This document shows, piece by piece, positions 26,810-36,763 of a DNA stretch of 64,000 nt. Below the pieces are notes generated by a model that did not search any database, was not told where the DNA came from, and saw only the letters and a program-made list of their open reading frames with translations. This stretch comes from Verrucomicrobiaceae bacterium. Lineage in GTDB: Bacteria; Verrucomicrobiota; Verrucomicrobiia; Verrucomicrobiales; Verrucomicrobiaceae. The stretch spans positions 62,001 to 126,000 of the forward strand of contig JAIBCL010000010.1 in the NCBI GenBank assembly GCA_019694165.1, given 5' to 3'. Every line of letters starts with the position of its first letter. Position 1 is the stretch's first letter. The position numbers and the translations under genes are program-made.

Positions 26810-27973
26810 TCACTTGAAGGTGATCTGCGCCTTCGCGCTGGCTTGTTCGCGGACGACTTTGCTGATCGCAGTGTCCAGCGTGTCGGTCTTGCCGGCCTCC
26901 TTCTGCTTCGCGGCGACGAACTTCTGACGCTCTTCGTTCAGCCTCCGGATCTCGGCCTGGATTTTCTCGCGCTCTGCTGACTTTTGATCGACGTAGGCTT
27001 TGCGCTCTTCGGGCTTCAGCTCCTTCATCTCTTTCGGCAGGTCGGCAGCCGGCACTGCTTCGAGCTTCACGGTGCCTTTTTTCGCCGCATCCACGAGGTC
27101 CCACTTCTCATTGCTGTAGTTCGCGGATGATTTGGTGACCGCGCGCTGCACTTCAGCGCCTGCGGATTTGTAGCGGGCGGCGTTGCTGTCCTGCGCCGTT
27201 TGATTGGCCTTCGCTGCTGGAGCAGCGGCACCGTAACCGATGTAGGTGGCGTTCAGCTCGATGCTGAGGCGGCTGATTTCCTTGTCCTGCGGCGCTTCGA
27301 TGTGAGCGACGGCCTTGTCTTGATCGATGGTGAGAAACTTGCCTTCCGCGATGTGCGCGCCGCGACGCCAGCCGCCGTTCACGCCATCGCTTTCACTCCC
27401 GCAATGGATGGTGTTCACGATCACGCCCTTCGAGATTGCCGATTTGCAGGATTCATCCGCCGAGATCGGGCCTTGGGTGAAAGGCTCGTTGCCCGCGACG
27501 AACATGGCCTTGTAAACCTTCGACGAGCGATCCCACTCGAGCTTGTCGATCGCGTCACGAATCACCGCGCCGCAGTATTCGCTGCCGCCGTTGGTGGTGA
27601 GTTTGAAAAGTTCGTCCGAGACCTTGTCGAGATCGCGCGTGAACGGCAGCACCTGGCGGATCCAGTTCGTGCCCGCGCTGAGGTTGTTGTTGCCATATTC
27701 ATAGAGCGCGACCTGCACGACCGGCGTCTTGTCGCCCTGCTTCGCGCCGTTGAACTCGTTCACGATCTTCCAGAGCTGCGTCTTCGCCTGCTCGATGAGG
27801 CCGTCCATGCTGTTGCTCGTATCGAGCAGGATGGCGAGCTGCACGAGCGCCTCGTTGTCCGTGACCGGCTTCGGATCGACCACGGCCTCCTTTGCTGCGA
27901 CAGGGGCGGTGATGGTGGCAAACGCCGCGACGTGAAGCGCGGCCCGACGAATGGAGAATGTTTTCGTTTTCAT
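26810..27973 (-). CDS. exported von Willebrand factor A (VWA) domain protein
   Basis: A 387-residue protein with a signal peptide (RRAALHVAAFATITAPVAA). It has a VWA domain beginning VQLAILLDTSNSMDGLIEQA; the metal-ion site DxSxS is Asp51, Ser53 and Ser55, with further partners in LTTNGGSEYCG. After about residue 250 it becomes a charged, Ala/Lys/Glu-rich helical tail, perhaps a coiled coil. VWA proteins bind partners through a divalent metal. It lies upstream of and in the same direction as the two-component genes, so it may be part of the same signalling unit; the repeat between them makes that uncertain. Confidence 0.88.
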   Translation of the reverse strand: MKTKTFSIRRAALHVAAFATITAPVAAKEAVVDPKPVTDNEALVQLAILLDTSNSMDGLIEQAKTQLWKIVNEFNGAKQGDKTPVVQVALYEYGNNNLSAGTNWIRQVLPFTRDLDKVSDELFKLTTNGGSEYCGAVIRDAIDKLEWDRSSKVYKAMFVAGNEPFTQGPISADESCKSAISKGVIVNTIHCGSESDGVNGGWRRGAHIAEGKFLTIDQDKAVAHIEAPQDKEISRLSIELNATYIGYGAAAPAAKANQTAQDSNAARYKSAGAEVQRAVTKSSANYSNEKWDLVDAAKKGTVKLEAVPAADLPKEMKELKPEERKAYVDQKSAEREKIQAEIRRLNEERQKFVAAKQKEAGKTDTLDTAISKVVREQASAKAQITFK

Positions 27974-28073
27974 GACTCCTCGATGCTAGGCCGTCGCGTC
28001 GAGGCCGTCTGTAAATGGGCTGTAAATTGACTCTCTTCGTCTTGCTTTGCGACCGGCAAAGGTCCCAGTGAGA

Positions 28074-31000
28074 TCAGGGTAAAACGACCGCGCGATAGAA
28101 ACGTCGGGGCAACGTAGTGCCGGCGGGATCAGTGATGATGAGAGCGCTACCGGTGCCTGGGATTTGATCGGTGAGGATGCGCCATTGAGGCGACGCGGCG
28201 AGGTCATCGGAGACATCGACGCGATAGGTGAGGCCGAGCACCGTCGGCAGCGAGATGGTGACGTCACTCCCCGCGACGACCGGCGCGCCGAGCCGCAGCA
28301 CGCTCGACTGGCTACGCGGATCCGTGCGCGCGCGGAATTCCTGGGCGTTCGTCATTCCATCTCCATCCGTGTCCACGTTTGCATCCGCGACGCTCGTTGA
28401 GAGGCCGTTCGCAGTCTCGTAGGCGTTCGGCAGACCGTCGCCGTCCGTGTCGGTGGTGGTGACGGTGACGTTGGCGGAAAACTCTGACGTGTTGCCTGCG
28501 GGATCGGTTGCCGTTGCGCAAATGAGATGACCGGCGGGGACGATCACGGGAAGCACGGCGTTGAGCGTAGCATTACCGCTTCCGTTCGTCGTCGTATTGA
28601 CCGCGCCGATGAAATTCAGTCCTTCACCAAAACCGGAAGCATCTGCCGCCGCACTGTCGAAGAACTCGATGCGAAACGTGGTGCTGGCCGTGCTGTTTAG
28701 AGTTCCGGCGACGGTAGTCGATGTGCCGAGAACAGCAGACGTGAGGGTTGGGTGGTTTTGCAGGTTGTTCGGTCCAGTGTCGGGATCGCCGGCGTCATTG
28801 TTCGTGTGCCCATCGCCCCAGATGTCGATGCCGAGCCCGCCGTTGGCCGTGATGGAGTTGCCGCTGATTCGGTTGCCTGTCGTCCCCGTGTTGTAAATGG
28901 CGACGCCAGCAGTCGCGTTGCGCGAAATGAAATTTGCAGCACCTAGTGTGCTGCCGCCAATGATGTTGCCGGTGGTGCCGCCGGAGCCGTCAGCGAAGAG
29001 CGCGATGCCTTCGCTCGTGTTGGCGATGGCTGCCCCCGCTGGCGATGTGCCGATCGAATTGCCAATCACGATGTTTCCGTTCGTCGGACTGCCGCTGATC
29101 GTCAGGCCCGCACCGTTATTGCCCGAGATGAAATTGCGACCTCCGGTGGTGGCGCCAATCGTGTTGCCTTGCGCGCCGCCGAAAATCTGGATGCCCGGCC
29201 CCGCGTTCGGAAGCGCGGCTGTTCCCGCCGCATTGAGGCCGATGAAATTTCCGGCAACCGTGTTGCTGTTCGCGCCCGTGATCGTCATGCCGCGGCTGCC
29301 ATTGCCGGAGATTACATTGCCCGCGCCGGGCGCTGTGCCTCCGATGATGTTTGCCGTCGCGCTGCTGAAGATCTCGATGCCGGGAAAGCCATTTGCGATT
29401 GCCGCCGCGCCTGCCGCGTTTGTGCCTATGTAGTTCCCCGATACCCGATTACCAGAGGTGCCCGTTCCGTTCAACGAAACGCCCTGGTTTGCGTTTCCCG
29501 AGATTACATTCCTCGCCGATGCCATCGTGCCACCGATCACATTGTTCTGCGGTCCGCCGCTGATCTCTACCCCGGCGTAAGCGTTTGCCAGCGCCGTGGT
29601 GCCGGCGGCGTTTGTGCCGATCAAATTGCCCGCGACGACATTGTTGTTGGTGCCAGCACTGAGAATGAGCACGCCTTGGTTCGAATTGCCGGAGACGAGA
29701 TTACCCGCGCCGGACACCGTGCCACCGATGGTGTTGCCGGTCGCACCGCTAAAGATCCCAATGCCTGAATACGCGTTGGCGATTGCCGCCGTGCCTGCCG
29801 GATTGGTGCCGATGAAATTGCCGGCCACGACGTTGCCGGTCGTACCCGCGTCGCTCAGCGACACACCCTGACCATTGTTTCCCGAGAGGACGTTGCCAGA
29901 GCCTGGCGCAGTGCCTCCCACCGTGTTGTTCGTTGCGTCACCGAAAATCTGAATGCCAGCGTAGGCGTTTGGGAGCGCCGCCGTGCCGGCTGCGTTGAGG
30001 CCGGCGTAATTGCCAGCAATGGTATTGTTGCTCGTGCCCGCTCCGCTGATCGTCGCGCCCTGGCTTGCATTGCCGGAAAGAATGTTGCGCGCAGCCGACG
30101 TGCTGCCGCCGATCGTGTTGAACTGCGCGCCGCCAAAGATCTGCACTCCCGCGTAAGCATTCGGAATCGCGCCCGTGCCCGCTGCGTTCGTGCCGATGAA
30201 ATTTCCCGAGACGAAGTTGCCATTGGCTCCAGTGATCGCGACGCCTTGATTCGTGTTGCCGGAGAGCACGTTTCCAGAGCCGACTGTGTTTGCGGACGCG
30301 CCCGCGGTGATCAGCACGCCGGCATATCCATTGGCGATTGCTGCCGTGCCCGCTGCGTTCGTGCCGACGAAATTCCCGGTGATGATGTTGCCGTTGGTTC
30401 CGCTGCCATTGATGTAGATGCCCTGGGCCAGATTCCCCGAGATCACATTGCGCGCCGCTGCCGTCGCGCCACCAATCGTGTTGCCGCTCGCACCGTTGTT
30501 GATTTCGATGCCCGCAAAAGAGTTCGCGCTCGCCGCAGCCCCCGCGGCATTCGTGCCGATGTAGCATCCCGCAATCGTGCATCCCGTCGCGCCTGTTCCG
30601 GTGATCAGGATGCCACGCGTGCCGAAGCCATTGATGACGAAACCTTTGACCGTCACGTTCGCACCGCTCAAGCGGAAGCCGAGACCATAGGTGGACGGAT
30701 CGTTTTGCAGCGCGCCATTGAGCGCAATCTCGGGACCGCTGGGATTGGTGTCGCCGCCAAAGATGGTCTGCGTGGTGGCGTCGATGGTGGTCTTGCTGCC
30801 CGGCGCGGTCATGCGGTCGCTGGGTTTGATGGTGAAGACGCCGCCGCTGAAGCCGGGATCGGTGTTGGGAATCTGAAAGGTGATCGTCGGCGTTGCGGCG
30901 GGCGTGTCGGTGACGATGTCGAAGGCCTTGTAAATTGCGGCTCGCAAGCTGCCAGGACCCGAATCCTGCGTGTTCGTCACCACCGTCGTGAGCACGGGAC

Positions 31001-31826
31001 CGGCACCATACATGAGGGAGATGCCGTTGCGGTCCGCGCGGCTGAGTTCGCGATCGGGATTGTTTCCCATGATGTCGATGAACTGAGTGTATCCCGCCTT
31101 CGGAGTGACCGTGTCGATTGCGGAATTAACGGCGGACGCATTGCGCGAGTATTGCATGATCGAGAGGAAGTCGTATGCGCCATTGTTCGTCGAAGTCGGC
31201 GTGAGGATGAAGTCTCCGTTGCTCGTGCCGCCGGGCACGTTGCTGAAATTGATCGTTACATAGGTGTCGCGGTCGCTGCGCTGATGCTCGTGGATGAGGC
31301 CGAGCGCGTGGCCGATCTCGTGCAGCAGGGTGCCGCGATTCCAGGCCACGGCGCCGATGTTGAGCTGCTGCTGGCCGCCGATCATGCCGAGAGATGAGTT
31401 GCCGCCGCTCAGCCCGCTGCCGCCGTCATTGACCATGATGTAATTCGTCTGCGAGGTCCGCGGGATGAAGTGCAGGTTTGCAAACGACTCCCAGTCGCGC
31501 GCTGCATCGACAAATGCGGCCTGATGCGCGGCGCTCACGTTTGCATTGAAGGCGTAGTACACATTGCCGCCGGTCCATTTGTTGATGCCGGTTTTCGACG
31601 CGCTGCCAGGCGGCGCGGTCCCGGCAAATTGATCCCGCCATAGCCGAACAGTCTCCACGGAGACGATCATGTCGCCAAGAGCGACCGTGGTCTGTTCAGG
31701 GCCGACAGTGGCGAGAATGGCATCGTAGGCGGCGACGAGGGCCGCAATTTCCTTTGAAGATGCTCCGAGCACGTCGGCAAGTGTGACACAAAACAGCACG
31801 GCGAGGCTGACGAAAGAAGCGCGCAT
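28074..31826 (-). CDS. secreted astacin-like metalloprotease with right-handed beta-helix repeats
   Basis: A 1250-residue exported protein. Residues about 70-260 are an astacin (M12A)-type protease: zinc motif HEIGHALGLIHEH (169-181) and a Met-turn SIMQYS further on. From about 380 to 1010 it has at least nine repeats with NTIGG-type strands and NVISGN/NFIGTNAAGT turns, making a parallel beta-helix. Next come short acidic [13 protein letters not shown] calcium-type repeats and a C-terminal domain ending RRFYRAVVLP. The propeptide between residues 20 and 70 may keep the protease inactive. The helix likely binds carbohydrate or the cell surface. It is divergent from pyrD. Confidence 0.9.
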   Translation of the reverse strand: MRASFVSLAVLFCVTLADVLGASSKEIAALVAAYDAILATVGPEQTTVALGDMIVSVETVRLWRDQFAGTAPPGSASKTGINKWTGGNVYYAFNANVSAAHQAAFVDAARDWESFANLHFIPRTSQTNYIMVNDGGSGLSGGNSSLGMIGGQQQLNIGAVAWNRGTLLHEIGHALGLIHEHQRSDRDTYVTINFSNVPGGTSNGDFILTPTSTNNGAYDFLSIMQYSRNASAVNSAIDTVTPKAGYTQFIDIMGNNPDRELSRADRNGISLMYGAGPVLTTVVTNTQDSGPGSLRAAIYKAFDIVTDTPAATPTITFQIPNTDPGFSGGVFTIKPSDRMTAPGSKTTIDATTQTIFGGDTNPSGPEIALNGALQNDPSTYGLGFRLSGANVTVKGFVINGFGTRGILITGTGATGCTIAGCYIGTNAAGAAASANSFAGIEINNGASGNTIGGATAAARNVISGNLAQGIYINGSGTNGNIITGNFVGTNAAGTAAIANGYAGVLITAGASANTVGSGNVLSGNTNQGVAITGANGNFVSGNFIGTNAAGTGAIPNAYAGVQIFGGAQFNTIGGSTSAARNILSGNASQGATISGAGTSNNTIAGNYAGLNAAGTAALPNAYAGIQIFGDATNNTVGGTAPGSGNVLSGNNGQGVSLSDAGTTGNVVAGNFIGTNPAGTAAIANAYSGIGIFSGATGNTIGGTVSGAGNLVSGNSNQGVLILSAGTNNNVVAGNLIGTNAAGTTALANAYAGVEISGGPQNNVIGGTMASARNVISGNANQGVSLNGTGTSGNRVSGNYIGTNAAGAAAIANGFPGIEIFSSATANIIGGTAPGAGNVISGNGSRGMTITGANSNTVAGNFIGLNAAGTAALPNAGPGIQIFGGAQGNTIGATTGGRNFISGNNGAGLTISGSPTNGNIVIGNSIGTSPAGAAIANTSEGIALFADGSGGTTGNIIGGSTLGAANFISRNATAGVAIYNTGTTGNRISGNSITANGGLGIDIWGDGHTNNDAGDPDTGPNNLQNHPTLTSAVLGTSTTVAGTLNSTASTTFRIEFFDSAAADASGFGEGLNFIGAVNTTTNGSGNATLNAVLPVIVPAGHLICATATDPAGNTSEFSANVTVTTTDTDGDGLPNAYETANGLSTSVADANVDTDGDGMTNAQEFRARTDPRSQSSVLRLGAPVVAGSDVTISLPTVLGLTYRVDVSDDLAASPQWRILTDQIPGTGSALIITDPAGTTLPRRFYRAVVLP
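28880..30620 (-). repeat. tandem coding repeats of the beta-helix region
   Basis: Within the astacin-like gene, units recur with the pattern N-x-I-G-G, N-V-I-S-G-N, then G-N-F-I-G-T-N-A-A-G-T. At DNA level the units remain recognisably alike, which makes this stretch prone to copy-number change by recombination and to assembly collapse. Confidence 0.8.
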
Positions 31827-31927
31827 GACGAGGAAGGTGCGCCGTTTTTATTGCTCGTCCAGCCGACGATTCTCACCTGCGGGGTCACCGGACTTGACAG
31901 TCCACGCCTCCGCCGGTTTCTAGGCGC

Positions 31928-32962
31928 ATGACTCTCGCCGCGAAGCTGTATCCGATCCTCAAGCCGCTGCTCTTCCGCATGGATGCGGAGCGGGCGCATG
32001 TGTGGACCACATGGTTGATGCGCGTGGCTCATGCGTTTCGTCTCATCGGCTCGGAGGCACCGACGGAAGCGAAGGCGGTGGATGTGTTCGGTCTTCGTTT
32101 CCCGAACGTGCTCGGCCTCGCCGCCGGGATGGACAAAAGCGCCGCGTGCGTGGACGCGTGGGGTGCGGTGGGTTTTGGATTTGTGGAAGTGGGCACGCTC
32201 ACGCCGCGACCGCAGCCAGGGAATCCGCGGCCGCGTCTCTTCCGTCTGCCGGAGCAAGAGGCGCTGATCAACCGGATGGGCTTCAACAACCCGGGCATCG
32301 ACGCGGCGGTGCGGCGGCTGGAGAAGCGCCGCACGAAGGCCATCGTCGGTGTGAACATCGGCAAGAATTTCGACACGCCGAACGACACGGCGCAGAATGA
32401 TTACCTCTACTGCCTGAAGGCCGCCTACTCGGTGGCTGACTACATCGCGGTGAACATTTCCTCGCCAAACACCAAGGGCCTGCGTGATCTCCAGGGCGAG
32501 GATGCGATCCGCCGCCTCGTCGGCGCGCTTCGCCAGGAGCAGGGGCGGCTCGGCTTCGAACACGGACGGCGCGTGCCGGTGCTGGTGAAGATCGCGCCGG
32601 ATCTCTCCGAGATTCAAATCGAGGCGCTGGCCCGCGTCTTCAATGAACTGGCCGTCGATGGCATCATCGCGACGAACACGACCATCGCGCGGGAGGCCGT
32701 GGCCGGGCATCCGCTCGCGGAACAGGCCGGCGGCCTCAGCGGCGCGCCGGTGACGAAATGCTCGACGGAGGTGATCCGTGCGTTTCGTGAGCTACTCCGG
32801 CCATCGTCTCCGATCATCGGCGTGGGCGGCATCATGTGTGGCGCGGACGCGTGCGAGAAGCTGGATGCCGGAGCCGCGCTGGTGCAGGTCTATTCGGGGC
32901 TGGTCTATCGGGGTCCCGCGCTGGTCGGCGAAGTGCTCGATGCGGTGGCGCGGCGGGGCTGA
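31928..32962 (+). CDS. pyrD: dihydroorotate dehydrogenase (quinone), class 2
   Basis: A 344-residue enzyme that oxidises dihydroorotate to orotate in pyrimidine synthesis, passing electrons through FMN to quinones at the inner membrane. Motifs are NVLGLAAGMDKSA, FGFVEVGTLTPRPQPGNPRP, RMGFNN, NISSPNTKGLRDLQ with the class-2 catalytic serine, and C-terminal IIGVGGI and VQVYSGLVYRGP for FMN phosphate binding. The N-terminal helix typical of class 2 is present (LAAKLYPILKPLLFRMDAER). A TTGACA at 31894-31899 lies 29 bases upstream of the ATG; with no good -10 match, a nearly leaderless transcript is only a possibility. Confidence 0.96.
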   Translation: MTLAAKLYPILKPLLFRMDAERAHVWTTWLMRVAHAFRLIGSEAPTEAKAVDVFGLRFPNVLGLAAGMDKSAACVDAWGAVGFGFVEVGTLTPRPQPGNPRPRLFRLPEQEALINRMGFNNPGIDAAVRRLEKRRTKAIVGVNIGKNFDTPNDTAQNDYLYCLKAAYSVADYIAVNISSPNTKGLRDLQGEDAIRRLVGALRQEQGRLGFEHGRRVPVLVKIAPDLSEIQIEALARVFNELAVDGIIATNTTIAREAVAGHPLAEQAGGLSGAPVTKCSTEVIRAFRELLRPSSPIIGVGGIMCGADACEKLDAGAALVQVYSGLVYRGPALVGEVLDAVARRG

Positions 32963-33368
32963 ATGTTGGGGCGCTGGTTGCAGAGTTCGTGCGGATTGAG
33001 CTGCAGGCCGTTCGATCGCGGTTTCTCTCACCGCTCCCAGCCATCGCGCGGCCCGTTGCCCGGGACGGGCCGCGGCGAGATTCCGTTGCACCGAACAGCA
33101 TGGCGACCGCCCGGCTTTGCATCATCCGGGCAGGGCTTGCGCAAGAACCGAAAGCGAAAGCCTGAAATCTATGATTTGCCCCGCAGCATTCAGGATTCCA
33201 CAGATGGGTTCAGAAGAAGTCCAATCCGTGGTCGCCCTGAATCCGCGGGAATTCACTCAGAAGCAATTCATGCGTAAGCCCTGTCATCCGGGCCGTTCTC
33301 CCGTCGCGGCTTTTGACAGGAAATCGTGTCCGGATATTCTTCGCGCCCCAATTCCAAAAATCCACATC
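32963..33368. other. 406-base intergenic region before htpG
   Basis: I see no gene here. It contains a probable sigma-70-type promoter near its right end (separate entry) and a GC-rich palindrome around 33047-33071 that may end pyrD transcription, though it lacks a T run. I did not find a CIRCE or sigma-32-type site. Confidence 0.5.
33313..33340 (+). promoter_or_regulatory. probable sigma-70 promoter of htpG
   Basis: A perfect -35 TTGACA (33313-33318), a 16-base spacer and -10 TATTCT (33335-33340) would start transcription near 33347, 22 bases before the htpG ATG. It is one of the best promoter matches seen in the window. Its housekeeping type suggests basal expression not limited to heat shock. 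Confidence 0.6.
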
Positions 33369-35219
33369 ATGAGCACTCCCACCACCCACGAATTCCAGGC
33401 TGAGGTCAAACAGGTCCTCGACATCGTCATTCACTCCCTTTACACCGATCGCGAGATTTTCGTGCGCGAGCTGGTGTCGAATGCGGCGGACGCGCTGGAG
33501 AAGATGCGCCTCACGCAGCTCACGGAGAAAAGTGTGTTCGATGCAAATCTCGACCTTGAGATCAACATCACCACCGACGAGACGGCGAAGACGCTGACCA
33601 TCCAGGACTACGGCATCGGCATGACGCGCGCGGAACTGATCGAGAACCTCGGCACCATCGCGCACTCGGGATCGAAGGCGTTCGTAAAGGCGCTTCAGAA
33701 TCAGGGCAAGAAGGGCGACGCGCAGCTCATCGGCCAGTTCGGCGTGGGCTTCTACAGCGCGTTCATGGTGGCGGACCAGGTCAAAGTTTACACTCACTCG
33801 TGGCGCGAGGATGAGGAGCATCTCTGCTGGAGCAGTGACGGCGCGGGCAGCTACACCATCGAAGAAGCGCCCGGCCAGAGGCGCGGCTCGCGCATCGTCC
33901 TTCATCTCAAGGGTGATGCCGGGGAGTTCTCGCAGGCGAGCCGCATCCGGCAGATTCTCGGGAAGTATTCGAACTTTGTCGGTTTTCCCATCTCCCTGAA
34001 TGGCGAGCGCGTGAACAACGTCGAGGCCGTTTGGCTGAAGAGCAAAGACCAGGTCACCGACGAGCAGTACTCGCAGTTCTACAAGTTCGCGGCGAAGGCC
34101 TTCGACGAGCCGAGCTACCGCCTGCATTTCCAGGCCGATGTGCCGATCGTAATCAACGCGCTCATCTTCGCGCCCGGCGAAAACATGGAGCTGTGGGGCA
34201 TGGGTCAGATGCAGCCGGGCGTGGCGCTCTACTGCAAAAAAGTGCTCATCGACCCTCATCCGCCGAAGCTGCTGCCCGAGTGGCTGCGCTTTGCGCGTGG
34301 CGTCATCGACAGCGAAGACCTGCCTTTGAACATCTCGCGTGAATCCATGCAGGACAGCGCGCTGGTGAAAAAACTCGGCAGTGTCGTCACGAGCCGCTTC
34401 CTCAAGTTCCTCGACAAGGAGGCCGCCGACGACGGGAAGAAGTACGCCGAGTTCTACAAGAAGTTCAGCCGCTTCTTCAAAGAAGGCGTCGCCACCGATC
34501 ACGAGAATCGCGAGGCCGTCGCGAAGCTTCTGCGCTTCGAGTCATCGCTCACGGGGAAGGACGAGTCCATCGGTCTCTCCGCCTACGTCTCGCGGATGAA
34601 GGAAGGGCAGAAGGAGATCTACTATCAGGTCGCGCCGTCGCGCAGTTCAATCGAGAGCGGCCCGTATGTCGATGCCTTCAAGGCGCGTGGCATCGAGGTG
34701 CTCTACCTTTACGAAACCATCGACGAGTACGTGGTGTCGTCGCTCGGTGAATTCGACGGTAAGAAGCTCGTCGCCGTGAACTCCGACAAGGTGGAGCTCG
34801 ACGACAGTGCCGCGGCCGATGGTGTGGCGCTGAGTGCGGAAGACACTGACAAACTCTGCGGCTGGCTCAAGGAGAAGCTCGGCGGCCGCGTGGAAGCCGT
34901 GAAGGCCGGCAAGCGCCTCGTGAGCAGCCCCGCGCTGGTGCTCACACCCGAGGGCGAACTCAATCCACAGATGCGCCAGATGATGCGCGCGTTGCAAAAG
35001 GATGAGGTCGAGCCGCCTAAGGTGATCATGGAGATCAATCCGCATCACGAACTCATCCGCCGCCTCTGCGCCATCCGCGAGAGCGACGCCGAAGCCGCCG
35101 GCCTTGTCGCCGAGCAGATGCTCGACAACGCCCTCCTCGCCGCCGGATTGCTCGACGATCCCCAGTCCCTCATCGGCCGCACCCAGAAGCTCATGGAGCG
35201 ACTCCTTGCAAAGTCGTAG
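33369..35219 (+). CDS. htpG: Hsp90-family molecular chaperone HtpG
   Basis: A 616-residue cytosolic chaperone, close to the usual bacterial length. The N-terminal ATPase opens with THEFQAEVKQVLDIVIHSLY and has REIFVRELVSNAADALEK, the GIGMTRAEL and GTIAHSG lid region, and GQFGVGFYSAFMVAD. The middle domain has WGMGQMQPGVALYCKK and GVIDSEDLPLNISRE. The C-terminal dimerisation domain follows. The ATG at 33369 was chosen over a longer open frame because it begins the conserved region and fits the promoter at 33313-33340. Confidence 0.97.
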   Translation: MSTPTTHEFQAEVKQVLDIVIHSLYTDREIFVRELVSNAADALEKMRLTQLTEKSVFDANLDLEINITTDETAKTLTIQDYGIGMTRAELIENLGTIAHSGSKAFVKALQNQGKKGDAQLIGQFGVGFYSAFMVADQVKVYTHSWREDEEHLCWSSDGAGSYTIEEAPGQRRGSRIVLHLKGDAGEFSQASRIRQILGKYSNFVGFPISLNGERVNNVEAVWLKSKDQVTDEQYSQFYKFAAKAFDEPSYRLHFQADVPIVINALIFAPGENMELWGMGQMQPGVALYCKKVLIDPHPPKLLPEWLRFARGVIDSEDLPLNISRESMQDSALVKKLGSVVTSRFLKFLDKEAADDGKKYAEFYKKFSRFFKEGVATDHENREAVAKLLRFESSLTGKDESIGLSAYVSRMKEGQKEIYYQVAPSRSSIESGPYVDAFKARGIEVLYLYETIDEYVVSSLGEFDGKKLVAVNSDKVELDDSAAADGVALSAEDTDKLCGWLKEKLGGRVEAVKAGKRLVSSPALVLTPEGELNPQMRQMMRALQKDEVEPPKVIMEINPHHELIRRLCAIRESDAEAAGLVAEQMLDNALLAAGLLDDPQSLIGRTQKLMERLLAKS

Positions 35220-35423
35220 AAGCGGACGGCATCGGCGGACGGCCAGCCTGAACGTACGGCTGGGCCGCTCCGCGCACTGATCGCACGGGAAAACGCAGCG
35301 CTGCCGGGACGAAGGTTCGCGACCCGGACTGGAGGTGCATGTGTGCCCGGATCGGCAGAAGAAATATGATTGCCACGTTCCGCGCGATTGGTCATTCTCA
35401 GCGTGCATCCTCTATTCACGCTC

Positions 35424-36743
35424 ATGCACGATCTTCCTTCCACCGGCCATCGCCCGGCGTATCCGCCGGGATTCCGTCAACGTCGCGGCCTGAACTGGGG
35501 CATCGTGGGACTGCTCTACACGTCCTTCTACATGTGCCGCTACAATTTCTCGCTGGCCAACGAGTCCATCGCGAAGGAATTCGGCTACGCGAAGTCCGAC
35601 ATGCAGACGATCATCAATGTCACGCTCTTCGCCTATGCCTGCGGGCAGATCATCAACGGCCTGCTCACCGACCGGCTCGGCGGGCGCCGCGCCATGCTCA
35701 TCGGCGCCATCGGCACCATCACGCTGAATCTGCTCTTCGGCATCGCCTCGTTCTGGGGCATCTTCTCGTTGTTCGTGATGCTGCGCGGCATCGACGGTTA
35801 CTTTCAGGCATTCGGCGCGCCGGGCATGATCAAGATCAACTCCGCCTGGTTCGCGCACACGGAGCGCGGCCGTTTTGCCGGGATCTTCGGTTTCATGATC
35901 AATCTCGGGCGGTTCGGCATCTTCAGGCTGGGTCCCGCATTGCTCTCGGGTTTTCTTTTCCTCGGCCTCTGGCAGGTGCCGCCGCTGCACTGGCGCTGGC
36001 TTTTCTGGGTGCCGGCGGGAGTCGCCGTGATCACCGCCACATGTCTGGCCTTCTTCGTAAAAGACACGCCCGAGCAGGCCGGCTTCCCCGCCGTGCATCC
36101 GTCGCAGGATGATGCGGGCGGCGTGCTCAGTGCCGTGGGCGTGGTCTTCCGCAAGATCGTGCGCACGCCCGTGGTGTGGGTGATCGCGCTCGCCTATGCC
36201 TGCACCGGCGCCGTGCGGCAGAACCTGGACCACTGGTTCCCGCGCTACATGAGCGAAGTGCATCATGTGGACAAGTCGGAGTTCAGATTTCAGTTGCTGG
36301 CCTTCCTGATGCCGATGGTCGCTTCACTCGGCTCGCTCATCTCCGGCTACGTGTCGGACAATGTATTCAACGGCCGCCGTGCTCCCGTGGCCGCCGGCAT
36401 CTACTTCCTCGAAGGGTTCGTCGTCTTTGCCGCCACTCAGGTGCACTCCGTCGATGCCGCCATCGTCATGCTCATCCTGATTTCCCTCACCGTGAACTCC
36501 ACGCACTCGATCCTCGGCACCGCGGCGGCGATGGACATCGGCGGTGCGAAGATGGCCGGCTTTGCCTCGGGAGTGATCGACTCGTTCCAATACTTCGGCG
36601 GCAGCGCGGCAGGATATTTTCTGGGCAAGGCGCTCGACCGCGGCTGGGAGCACTTCTTCCCGTTCTTCGTGCCATTCGGTTTCGTGGCCGGCATCCTGAT
36701 GTGCACCATCATGAACAAGACCACGCACGGCGACAAGATGTGA
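35424..36743 (+). CDS. MFS transporter, organophosphate:phosphate antiporter (GlpT/UhpT) type
   Basis: A 439-residue carrier with about 12 membrane helices, of the organophosphate:phosphate antiporter group of the major facilitator superfamily. Signature segments are SFYMCRYNFSLANESIAKEFG at the first helix, FAYACGQIINGLLTDRLGGRR, and LRGIDGYFQAFGAPGMIKI. The central loop has FFVKDTPEQAGFP. The likely substrate is a sugar phosphate or glycerol-3-phosphate exchanged for phosphate, but specificity cannot be read. The ATG at 35424 was chosen over one 18 codons earlier because the conserved region begins soon after. The downstream gene starts 20 bases after the stop, suggesting an operon. Confidence 0.88.
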   Translation: MHDLPSTGHRPAYPPGFRQRRGLNWGIVGLLYTSFYMCRYNFSLANESIAKEFGYAKSDMQTIINVTLFAYACGQIINGLLTDRLGGRRAMLIGAIGTITLNLLFGIASFWGIFSLFVMLRGIDGYFQAFGAPGMIKINSAWFAHTERGRFAGIFGFMINLGRFGIFRLGPALLSGFLFLGLWQVPPLHWRWLFWVPAGVAVITATCLAFFVKDTPEQAGFPAVHPSQDDAGGVLSAVGVVFRKIVRTPVVWVIALAYACTGAVRQNLDHWFPRYMSEVHHVDKSEFRFQLLAFLMPMVASLGSLISGYVSDNVFNGRRAPVAAGIYFLEGFVVFAATQVHSVDAAIVMLILISLTVNSTHSILGTAAAMDIGGAKMAGFASGVIDSFQYFGGSAAGYFLGKALDRGWEHFFPFFVPFGFVAGILMCTIMNKTTHGDKM

Positions 36744-36763
36744 CGCCGCACGGCCGGGAACCC

